A DNA stretch of 64,000 bases from Climacteris rufus (Eukaryota; Chordata; Aves; Passeriformes; Climacteridae). The notes beneath the pieces are model-generated. The model was not told the origin of the DNA. It ran no database searches and saw only the letters and a program-made list of their open reading frames with translations. The DNA is taken from the NCBI GenBank assembly GCA_013398175.1, contig VZRZ01007867.1, forward strand, positions 482,344 to 546,343, given 5' to 3'. The position numbers and the translations under genes are program-made. Positions 39,906-49,470 of this stretch are shown in pieces (the stretch's first letter is position 1; each line of letters starts with the position of its first letter).

Positions 39906-42900
39906 TTCAGAAATACTAATAAATAAATATTAAAACAAAATATCAAACCAAATATATCCCAGCACACTGAGCAGTAAGAAAACTCTCCAGTGGCGGGGCT
40001 GGACAATTATACTTCTGGGATTTACCTGGAAAAGCAACACTGGGGGGGGGTCATGTAGGCACCAAAAGGAAAATTGAGTGTGAAACCAAATTGTCTTCAG
40101 AACCTTTGGCCAGTGCACAAAAGCTTTCCATACACAAAAATGGATACAGCTCGAGCCCATCAAGGCAGCACAGATCCCTACTGCAGTGCTCCACTCCAGC
40201 ATCCTGGAGAAATCCGTCTGCAATCACTGGCACAAGTTCATCTCAAACCCCGTCAAACCATTCAAAAGTGCAGTACCCAGAGGGCAAATACAGGTCTTTC
40301 CTTTTCAAACATCACTTTCTGGTCTTAGTTCTTACTATTTCCATTTGCCTGCAAATAAAAAATTCTGCTTGATACAGCAATGGCACTAATTCTGAATATA
40401 CCAGCAACCTCAAATCAAACAGAAACTCCCTTCTTTCCCTATGTTACTCAAATTCATTCTATGAGAAACATTAAGCAGCAGATTTCCAATGAAATCCTAT
40501 CCTCTGTAGTTTTAATCTCTTCTTGCCCTTCAAATAAGACTTTTAAGTATTATCTATATTGCTAAAATATTCTATGAGCTGTGCACATGGCCCATGCTGC
40601 TGTCGAACCGAGTGCTTCACCAGCCTGAGTTTGCAATGAAATAAGCTCCCTCTAAAAAAACATTAGACTCATTTCCAGGGTAGAAATTAAGGCAGAAGGA
40701 GGCCTGCACATAAATATCAATGAAATTAGGCAATGAGAACTGGCATTAGGTCAATGAAAATTAAGCAAGAAAGTATTTCACTGCTAGAATAAATAAGTTT
40801 CAATTGCCACATGCAAAAACCGTAATTTCCAGAATGCTTTCAGCATCTGCTCTCTGAGATCAGAGCTCATGAGCCCTGTCAGTGACAGTCAATTCATGTT
40901 CAGAGAACTGACTTTAAAATTAACATTTTCTAACCTTAAAAGACCTAACATGATCAGCTTAGAGTCCAAAACAACAGGTATTTCACAATAAATCACTATC
41001 TGATACTGTTCCAGACATAGCTTATTTCCTAAAAGCCTAAGCATAAATAAAGAAATTAATAAATTATTCAACAGAAACTGTTGTTTCATTTTCTTCCTTA
41101 ATACCTATTTAGAGTGCCTAATTTGAAGCAGCACAATTCTTTAACAGACAGATCCCTGAAAAAAGAGAGAAGCTTCAAGTCTGTTGTTGGAGAAGCAGAT
41201 TTATTCAGATAAAAATCAGTTAACTCCCCAGAATGCAGAAAAAAGTAATTTTGCTTGGGTTTGAGGAATTTGGTTCAAAGCTCTGAACTAGAAAGCAATA
41301 TATACAGTTATTAAACAGTGTAAGGGGATTAACTCTACAGAGTGTTATTGACTACTCCAGTCTCATTAACTGCACTTTTATTTAGATAAAAATGTCATCT
41401 TAAACATCATTTTTGTGTCAGAAGTTAGATCTGAAGAAAAACATTAAAAATACATAGGAATCAGCAGTCCCCCGATCTGCAGCAGCTCTTTCTGGGGTCT
41501 CCCCTGGAACTCGTGATGGAAATTATGGTTTTGATTTGCAACATGCCCATCACCAGAAGCTGCTTTTAAAAGAAGTTGTCCTGCAGAATGTGAGAAGTGT
41601 TTTCTGAGAGGCAGCTTCACTGGAGCATGCACAGGCTGCACACAGAGAGCTGATGCCTGTCCGCCTCTTTCTCCTCCAAGACAGGAATGAAGAAAGGTCA
41701 GGGAAAGAGCTCTGGGTTCCCAGTGGACTTTCTCCCACTTTCAGATCTTATTAGGGAACTGTGGAGCTAATTATGTGTACAGTAACTTCAGTAACTGCTT
41801 TTCATGCAGAATCACACACCAGAAGATAATGAAAACATGAATGGAAAAGCCTCTCTGCCTTTAAACTCAGAGCAGCCTGGAGAAGGCACTGACTGTTCCA
41901 GGAGGCTGCAGCAGGGCTGCTGTGCTGCCACCAGGACCAAGCAATCCCACCAAACACCAGAACAAACCCCAGCATTCCTCACATTCTTCCCTTTCTAAAA
42001 GCACCTGTAGGACACACCAAAGGGCACCTAGAAGACATAGGCACAGGAAGCCACAGGCATCCCCACCCACTCTTCAGAGACAGACCTTCCTGTGGGAACC
42101 AAGCTCCTACCAAAATTAACTGCAGATGGGTACCTGGGTATTTTCTGGACTCTATACCCAGCAAGTGGCAAGCCCACACCACCTGCATTATTCTACATTA
42201 TCCCACGGAGATTCGGTGCTGGGGTTCTTTGGTCTATACTTTCCACACAGCATTCACAGCCTTCCTAAACTTTACTATTGGACATGGTGAGAGCTGAATA
42301 GGATGGGGACTTTGAAATCTCAGTGGGGAGAACAAAAAGCTTTTGACCATGAAAGACATCCCACCTCTAAAAATCTTATGAGATATGGCCTCCATAGTGA
42401 ATGCTTATTAAAAAAAAAAAAAAAAGAGGTATTTCAATAAATCTTTTATGTATTTTGTTTTTAACCAAAATAATGTTAGTAAAAATCCTACTACAGAAGC
42501 AATTACATGTTTATGCATTTGCATGAGCTTGGCTACCTTTGGTTTCATACACTTGCTTAGAGCAGAACATGCTGGCAGAGTTTATTCATCTTCCCATATG
42601 AAAATAAACTGTGCTTCCCCACACTTCTCCCCAAATGCAGCTGCCTACACAAGTGAAGTTACCCTGCTCCATCAGCAAAGGCACTGCTTGGGGTGGGCAA
42701 CAGAAACATGAATCACTGCAGATGGAGATGCACAGAAAAACAACAAAGTGGCTGTACCTCTCATCTGTTTGTGTTGTCTGCTGGTGGTAGGTAAAGCTAT
42801 GAGTTGTTTGTGTTTGAGAGGTGATGTAGCTGTGGTGGTCCTACACTGGAGAAATAATACATTCAACACCTTGATATCATTCCACCCACTCCCAGTTGCC

Positions 42901-44292
42901 ACAGCCTCACTGCATGCCAATTAAACCTGAGCTTCTAATTTTGAAAAACATCTTTTTTTTTAAATTCATTATAATCTTAAAAAACACTGCAAAAAACAGA
43001 AAAGGGCATAAAGCCAGTATCAAGAGTATCAGTCATAGATAGATCATACTGCACACCACATTCAGCATCCTACTCCTTTCTCTCCTTCCCCAAGAAGCCA
43101 CTGGTCACCATCACTCCCAACCACTGAGTTCACACAGGGATCAGTCACTGCTGAAGTGCCTTCAGTGCAGCCCCACAGGTCCCTGCTCCCCACCCCTCAG
43201 GACCAATGTTCTCACCATGTTAAGTTAACATGAATAATTAACAAAGAGGAAAAGATCCCCGTGCCGCAATCCTCTGCCATGCTGCAGACTTGGAGATTTT
43301 CCCCTTAGGCTAGAGAAGAAAATACTTAACAAACCTATTTTAAACATTATCATGCATCAGTGATCAAGACTAAGTTTATTATTCTGCAAACAACAACAAA
43401 AAAAGTATAACAGATTACACCCCTGTAACTTTCATTACGAGATGCAGTGATGGCATTTCTAAGGAAGGCACTGGCTCCACAAATCACCTCAGCTAATACC
43501 CCATCATCAGGCCACAGTGTTGGCAGTGATGTGCAGTGTGTGGTATTTGTGGCACTACTGGGGAAAACTATTTTAAGTCTAATTAACATGAAATTTTTAG
43601 AATGCAGATGCTTTTCATTTATACATAAAACAAAATGCCGTGACATTTCTCCCATCCATTTATCATAAACAAGTTAATTACTGTGTAACAAATAGCTCCT
43701 GCTAGAATCTGTATGTTTTGAGCATGTTAGAGAGCTGACTCAGGCAAATAAGATGAACCACAAAGTAGTAGCTAATAGCTTACGGCATACTTATAATAAA
43801 ACAATGACTCTGTAAAAGCTCTTGTTGTCAAATTAAGGCTAAGCTATTTCCATTGGAATAAACCAATTATAAGCAGTCATTATCTGTTTAACTTGATTCA
43901 AACCTAGAATACTATAAACACTTTCATTTTGATGCATTCATAACAGTGCATACATTTGAGAACTGGATATTGCAAAGCTTAAAAGGGAAATGCTGAGTTT
44001 ATTGCCATGCAGTTCATCCTGAGCCATAGAACATCTAAATGTCCCTGCATGGCAGAATTTCCCCACCATGCCGAGGTCTACACACTCCCTGATTTCTGAT
44101 GGACAAACCTTTAGGCAGTATAAACTGTTCCAGGACTGCCCACCTCTCCTTCCCAAGGACAAAATGAGCATTATGCATAAAAACCTCACTTTTGCTCAGT
44201 GAAATCCCCCAAGAGACACCTAAACTAGAAACACACTTTTTCCGCCCCCCAAATTCCATGAAAGCACTGACAGGTGAATTCCTGCCTACTTC
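39906..44292. other. Intron 2, unique sequence
   Basis: No coding exon recognised. A G9 run lies at 40042-40050 and an A16 run at 42410-42425. A perfect 17-base palindrome, CATGTTAAGTTAACATG, lies at 43216-43232. The repeat-free AT-rich block at about 43680-43935 reads like a conserved non-coding element. Confidence 0.5.
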
Positions 44293-44310
44293 TTTTTTTT
44301 TTTTTTTCAG

Positions 44311-44393
44311 GCAAACCATCCCATTTGGCCTGAAGATGAATTACTGAATGCTGATGAATAAGATGGTGGTAGCTGGCAGCAAAGCTTTGCGTG
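44311..44393 (+). other. Exon-like segment antisense to CDH4
   Basis: A T15 tract (44293-44307) followed by CAG makes a very strong plus-strand acceptor, with a CTGAC branch-point-like motif about 40 bases upstream. Eighty-three bases later the sequence is GTG followed by GTAAGA, a good donor. There is no long open frame, so if real it would be an exon of an antisense non-coding RNA. It may be a chance T-run beside a chance donor. Confidence 0.25.
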
Positions 44394-46452
44394 GTAAGAT
44401 GGTGTGAAATAGTACATATGTCAATCTATCAAACATGATAATGTAAGCAATCTGAACCCATTTTTGGTCTGAACTATTGTACAATACTTCACCCAGATGG
44501 AAGAAAGAGATAAACATTTTATGCTTCAGACACATCAAGTGTTAGGATGTAAAATTAAACCTAAGCTGGAAAACTACCAATTTTACATGCTAGAGAATAT
44601 ATAAAGAACACAAGCATGAAGAAGAATTTTCTTGCCCATTATTGTATAAATTAATTAGATATATTTGCTTCTTCTGATAAACAACAGCATGTATTTGACT
44701 GTAGATTAAAAGGTGCAAAGATGATAGTTTACTTATTAGCAAACACAGTGTTTGCACTTTTTTTCTTCTTCGTTTTGTTGAGAAAAATGCTTATAAATCA
44801 GGGAACTTGTGACAATGTTATCAGGACATGAATCTTACAAGTGGGGCATGGATACATAATGTCCCTAGGGTGAGTTCAGCCCTAAATCAGAGGCAGGTTT
44901 GCCATGACTAATGTGAAACTACAATCGGTCCCTAAAGGATAAAATCAAATAGAAATATATTTTCATTCAAATCAACCTGACAGCCTACGTAAATATAATT
45001 TCATGTTTTAAAATTATCAGTTAAACCAGAAATGAAATTCCAGCCACTGTGCTGTCTTGAAAGTCACTGCCAGCTAATGCCTCTAAACAGACCCTTCTGC
45101 TCCATCCCTGTTGCCCACCTCCATAAACACACAGCACAATTTATCAAGCACTAAACTGCAAACAAACCACTCTTCTGAGCGAGTATATTTACGACATGGC
45201 TCTTTACAGCACTTGGAGAACATTTTTTATCAAATAATTTGCAAAGCTAAAGGAGCATGAAATCTACTCAGTTCCCAGACTGACCTGTAAAGCCGCCTTC
45301 ACATTTGAGAAAAATTGCTACAAAGTGTGTAAATGATTGGTGTTTGGTCTCTTCAAGGTTGCATATTCTTGGGCTTGTCCATTGCAATTCCCTATGTGGT
45401 TACATTTCAAACTAAAAATAAACTCCCCAAGGTCTACTAATTGATGCCAGACCAGTCAAGAGAATTCCTGAACAGCAGCACTAAGACAACTGGGCGCAGA
45501 AACAAAAGTGATTGCCAGCTCACGCAGAGCAAAAATGTCCAGTCCTGGATTCTGCTGAAGCCAGAGAGAGCACTGACAACTCTCCCTCTCTTCTGAGAAA
45601 AATCAAAGTAACAGAGCAGGTGTTTGCTCTGGAGGAAGACAGAAATCCCAGCTTTCTGGCAGAGAGACATGCATGTGAGCAAAACGCACTCAGGAAAAAA
45701 ACACAAAGGGTTTATAAACCCTTGGGTAGACCATCAAGTCCTGATGTGCTCCCCAACTTCCTGGGGTGCTGGGAGGGGGAACTGGATCTTCAAAAATACT
45801 CTTGGAATAAAACAATATTTTTCTGTGTCATGCAAATATAAAGTTTAATTATTTTTAACTTGAAAGGGAGGCAGATCAATACCAGGATGATCTATTGTTA
45901 TTTGGATTACGAAGACGTCTTAGAGTTTACAATCACAAAAGTGGTTATAATCCTGCAATTACTATAAAGCTAATTGGTAGTTTCTTTTTGCCTGTGTTTT
46001 CATGTTGTCAGTGGGGCAGTAATGAAAATGAATGCCACATTTGTGAACAGAATGTCTGTAGGCTTGTTTACCACATTTCCAACAACAACGTCTGCTTTAT
46101 CATCCATTTCAAAGCAGAGATAATTTAGGGATCTTTGAATTTCATACATAAAAATACTTTCTAAAATATCAAATGCAGAGTTCCTTCAGACAGGGTGGGA
46201 GTGGGAGACTCAGGAGTGAAGTGATGACCTCGCATAGTGTAACAAACAATCCACCTGAAGCAGACAGCACGCGGACTTGGAATGATTCATCTGTATTCAA
46301 AACTGTGCTCAGGTAAACCACTTAGTGTTTCATCCTCCTACAAACATAATTCTGCAGACAATTTCACCATCAAAACCAGCATCTTTAAGCCTCCTTTCAC
46401 CTCCTGAAAATACAGTTACTGCAGAAGCTATTAAGCTCTTTATTCCACTTAC
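44394..46452. other. Intron 2, proximal part next to exon 2
   Basis: Directly downstream of exon 2 in the direction of CDH4 transcription. No further exon or named repeat is recognised. Confidence 0.55.
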
Positions 46453-46564
46453 CTTTGAGTAACTTCTGCCCTTCCATGACGTTTTGGGAGATGAATGCTG
46501 TGTAGTCTTGTTCTGAGAAGCCAGGCTTGCATGTGGGTCTAACTGTAAGATCCCCATTGTGTAC
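46453..46564 (-). CDS. CDH4: CDH4 (R-cadherin) exon 2, start of the prodomain
   Basis: This is a 112-base exon on the minus strand. The acceptor is a T12 tract ending in TAG at 46565-46578, and the donor is AAG followed by GTAAGTGG at 46447-46452. Read from 46564 downward it is open for 37 codons plus one base, entering in phase 0 and leaving in phase 1. It contains VHNGDLTVRPTCKPGFSEQD and then YTAFISQNVMEGQKLLK. From memory, this nearly matches chicken R-cadherin after its signal peptide, and also human CDH4 (HNEDLT...CKAGFSEDDYTALISQN). N-cadherin differs clearly. The same phase pattern and short exon 2 occur in CDH1. The segment is the beginning of the cadherin prodomain, which is removed by furin-type cleavage before adhesion. 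R-cadherin is a calcium-dependent homophilic adhesion protein of retina, brain and muscle. The exon has no start codon of its own and relies on exon 1. The acidic pair seen in chicken and human is GFSEQD here. Confidence 0.95.
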
Positions 46565-47319
46565 CTAAAAAAAAAAAACAAGGAAAATGCACACCGTGAC
46601 TTTCATCACTTGGGAAAATGTTTTGCACCCAATGAAGCAGTGTTTAGGCATGGGCAAACCTGAACAGTAAAGCAGTGTGCAAGTAGAAGTTGCTTGTGTT
46701 AGAGTGCCTATCTGTTGGAGTGGATCCATACTGTAGCTGCAAAAAAATAAAATGGGCCAGCAAATAGTTGCCTGACTACAAGAGAGCATTGTTTGTAGGA
46801 AGCCTGGAATACTGGGCACTGTCAGAAGAGGGGAGGAAACAAAGAGCAGCAATTCATCAAGGCGAGCAGCTCGCACTGGAGACACGCAAAGGCCTGATGT
46901 TGCAACATCCAAATCACTGAGGTTTGCTACTGAGCGACTGGGAAAACCCCAGGATGGAAGGGGGAGAAACACAGGAGCCTGCGGCCAGGTAAGGACACCC
47001 TTCCTCCCCCTTCACCCTGCAGCAGCCTCCCAGGCTCTGCCTCTGGGACCCTCCAGGCTCTGCACTTCCCCGGCAGTGGGGGGGGATAGAGGGGATGGAA
47101 GAGATGGAGAGGATGGAGGTGATCCCAATTAAAAATGTAACGATGCACAGTCTCACGCACAACGTGCCAGCATCCAACTAAACACTCAGCTGCAACTTTG
47201 GACCGTGCAGAGGATCCAGCCCCTGCCACAGCGACAAGGCAGTCCAAGCACCTTGGGATTCCCCGGCAGGAAAGGTCCCAGACCCCAACTCCAAGGAACT
47301 CGCTGACAGCACACAAGTC
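46565..47319 (-). other. CDH4 intron 1, exon 2 side
   Basis: The interval between exon 2 and the CpG island. A 135-codon minus-strand open frame here (46565-46972) has no family resemblance and ends in the acceptor tract, so it is intronic. A G-rich repeat lies at 47078-47125. Confidence 0.7.
47078..47125 (+). repeat. G8 run and 9-bp G-rich tandem repeat
   Basis: G8 at 47078-47085 is followed by about four imperfect 9-base units of the GGATGGAGA type. The plus strand carries several G-tracts in close succession, so a G-quadruplex is possible. It lies in intron 1 of CDH4. Confidence 0.7.
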
Positions 47320-48254
47320 CGTGATTTATGCCTCGCGAGTGCCAGGTGATTTACGCACTAACAAGTGCTGGTGGCAGGGGATTTCTAACGCGCCCGGGCT
47401 GCCGGCAGAGCCAGCCAGAGCATCGCTTAGCGGTGCTGGCGGCACCTCCGACGCCTCCAGACCCGGCAGCGCTGCCTGGAGCCCGGGGACCGGGAGAGGC
47501 GCTTCCCCGGGAAAGTGCAACTCCAGGCGAGCATCGCTGCTCCCCCGGGTCCCCGAAACACTCCCGGACACAGGCAACGCCGCATTAGAGACAGAAGGGA
47601 AGAGGAGCGAAGGGTCCTTTCGGATGAGCTTAGTAAGCAGAACACAAGCCAGCGGACTCGGCTTAAAATCACGCTCGGGAGACGGATGCCAGCTACTGCA
47701 TGGGAAGCGCAAGGAAGCGGCGGCTCCGTTGGACTCTGACCGTCGCTGGCAAGATGTTGCCATTAGGAAACATTTCAAAGGGTCTCGCTGAGGATAACAG
47801 GCTTTGAATCTGAGATCGCCCCATTATCATAGCCCTGCTCGCTAGACGAGAGCGCATCGCGGCTATTCCTGCTCACCCACCAGCCTCCCCAGGGCTCGGG
47901 ACATCCTCACAGATCCAACTTGGCACGGGGGGATTGACACAGAAAAATAAGCGGCTCTTGTTCCCGCAGCCACTCCAACCCGAAACCCAGCAGCCGCCCC
48001 GCTCGCTCTGCAACACTGCAGCCGCGCGTCCGGGCGCTTGTTGATGTTTCACAGAAATCCGTCAATTTCAGACGAGGTGGGAATAAAACCCTAAAAATCC
48101 CAAACTTTTCAGCGCATCGCTCCCGGACACGATGCGGGCCCTCTCAGTGCGTTTACAGGCTCACAAAAATAAAAGTTGGGGGCTCCGGCGCGGCGCGGGA
48201 GGAGCGGGGCGGCCGGCGGGGAGCGCAGCGCGGCCGCGGGGGCTCCGCGGGGCT

Positions 48255-48724
48255 NNNNNNNNNNNNNNNNNNNNNNNNNNNNNNNNNNNNNNNNNNNNNN
48301 NNNNNNNNNNNNNNNNNNNNNNNNNNNNNNNNNNNNNNNNNNNNNNNNNNNNNNNNNNNNNNNNNNNNNNNNNNNNNNNNNNNNNNNNNNNNNNNNNNNN
48401 NNNNNNNNNNNNNNNNNNNNNNNNNNNNNNNNNNNNNNNNNNNNNNNNNNNNNNNNNNNNNNNNNNNNNNNNNNNNNNNNNNNNNNNNNNNNNNNNNNNN
48501 NNNNNNNNNNNNNNNNNNNNNNNNNNNNNNNNNNNNNNNNNNNNNNNNNNNNNNNNNNNNNNNNNNNNNNNNNNNNNNNNNNNNNNNNNNNNNNNNNNNN
48601 NNNNNNNNNNNNNNNNNNNNNNNNNNNNNNNNNNNNNNNNNNNNNNNNNNNNNNNNNNNNNNNNNNNNNNNNNNNNNNNNNNNNNNNNNNNNNNNNNNNN
48701 NNNNNNNNNNNNNNNNNNNNNNNN
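48255..48724 (-). other. Assembly gap (470 N) that probably hides CDH4 exon 1
   Basis: Four hundred and seventy undetermined bases in the GC-richest part of the window. CDH4 exon 1 should encode a signal peptide of roughly 20 residues and end in phase 0 to join exon 2. I found no such hydrophobic leader followed by a donor on the minus strand in the readable flanks (46565-48254, 48725-48980). The most economical view is that exon 1 and probably the transcription start lie in this gap. GC-rich first exons are often missing from bird assemblies. Confidence 0.7.
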
Positions 48725-48960
48725 CCCCGCCCGCCGCGCGCGGGCACGCGCCGCCTTAAAGCGACAGGCGCCGCCCCGCCGCGGGAGGGGAAGGGGCTGC
48801 TGGTGCTGAGGGCGGTGGGGACGCTGAGGGCGCTGAGGGCTGTGAGGGCGCTGAGGGAGGTGATGATGCTCCTGCTGATGAGGAAGGGGGGAAAGGGGTT
48901 CGGCGGCGTCGCCGCTTCCTCCCTCAGCGCCCTGCCGGGCTCCGCGGCCCGCGGGAGCCT
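48725..48960 (-). promoter_or_regulatory. CDH4: Probable CDH4 proximal promoter, gap-distal side
   Basis: Upstream of the presumed exon 1 on the minus strand. It has GC boxes next to the gap and the sequence CCTTAAAGCGACAGGCG at about 48754-48770, an AT break inside GC-rich DNA of the kind seen in proximal promoters. No clear TATA box at a fixed distance can be assigned because the start site is in the gap. Confidence 0.5.
48805..48867 (+). repeat. 9-bp minisatellite in the promoter
   Basis: About seven units based on GCTGAGGGC, with variants such as GGTGGGGAC and TGTGAGGGC. The period of nine creates repetitive Ala-Leu-Ser text when translated on the minus strand, which is not evidence of a protein. 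Confidence 0.85.
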
Positions 48961-49083
48961 CGTCTGTGCAGAGAACAAACTTGCATGTCCAAAATGTCAC
49001 AAAAAAACCGAGCTATTCATGTGAAAAAAAAAAAGACAAACCCCGAACAACAAAGTAGCACATACAGAGATGATGGAGGGAGA

Positions 49084-49470
49084 TCATAGAAGCATCAAGG
49101 TTGGAACAGACCTTTAGGACTGTTTAGAGCATGCTGCCGATAAGGCTGTGCTTGTGGGTTTGATCCTCGTATGAGCCATTCACTTAAGAGTTGGACTTGC
49201 TGATCTTCAGTGTCCCTTCCAACTCAGATTCTGTGATTCCCTGACCATCAGGTCCAGCCATCAACCCAGCATTGCCACTGTGACTGCTAAATCACATCCA
49301 GCACCAGATCCAGATGCCTCTTAAATACCCCCAGGGGTAGCGACTCCATCACTTCCCCGGGCAACCTATTCCAATGCCTGACCACCCTAACAGTGAAAAT
49401 TTTTTTCTAACATTTAATCTGAATCTCCCTTCTCTCAGTTTAAGGCCATTTCCTCTAGTCCTCTCTACGT
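49084..49470 (-). mobile_element. CR1 LINE 3' fragment interrupted by a SINE
   Basis: The minus-orientation CR1 begins with TCATAGAAGCATCAAGG and TTGGAACAGACCTTTA up to about 49117. It resumes at about 49240 with CCATCAGGTCCAGCC, ACCCAGCATTGCCA, CTTAAATACCCCCAGGGG, ATTCCAATGCCTGACC and AAGGCCATTTCCTCTAGTCC. The two halves join without loss against the usual CR1 order, so the intervening segment is a later insertion. Confidence 0.92.
49118..49238 (+). mobile_element. TguSINE1-type SINE (tRNA-Ile head, CR1 tail)
   Basis: The head reads like the 3' part of a tRNA-Ile: TTTAGAGCATGCTGCCGATA, a B-box-like GGTTTGATCC at 49157-49166, then CCTCGTATGAGCCA. It is followed by ATTCACTTAAGAGTTGGAC and a CR1-like tail, CCCTTCCAACTCAG with ATTCTGTGATT at 49228-49238. 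This fusion is what I know of TguSINE1, a SINE that arose in passerine birds and uses CR1 machinery. The copy is 5'-truncated by roughly the first 15-20 tRNA bases and decayed. It is not a functional tRNA gene. Confidence 0.88.

Larger units (their letters stand above)
47320..48980. promoter_or_regulatory. CDH4: CpG island at the CDH4 5' end
   Basis: CpG density rises sharply at about 47320-47380, stays high to the N gap and resumes at 48725 until about 48980, in contrast with the AT-rich surroundings. GC boxes are visible (GGGGCGG at about 48207; CCCCGCCC at 48725-48732). It sits just upstream of CDH4 exon 2 at the distance expected for a short intron 1. The island could also drive a divergent plus-strand transcript. 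Confidence 0.85.

Noticed and set aside
1..46452. CDH4 exon 3 (expected to continue after KLLK with a VKF-type start)
   Set aside because: I looked on the minus strand for a phase-1 entry exon with the following prodomain text and found none, so it probably lies beyond the left edge.
46565..46972. 135-codon minus-strand frame ending at CDH4 exon 2
   Set aside because: It lies in intron 1 and runs into the acceptor pyrimidine tract (its FFF end is that tract). The cadherin frame of exon 2 is different.
48109..49024. Open frames of 225-289 codons on both strands across the CpG island
   Set aside because: They consist mostly of unknown residues from the 470-base gap, flanked by GC-rich low-complexity and minisatellite text.
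49118..49180. A tRNA-Ile gene
   Set aside because: Only the 3' part of a tRNA is present, pairing is decayed, and it is fused to a CR1 tail, so it is a SINE copy.
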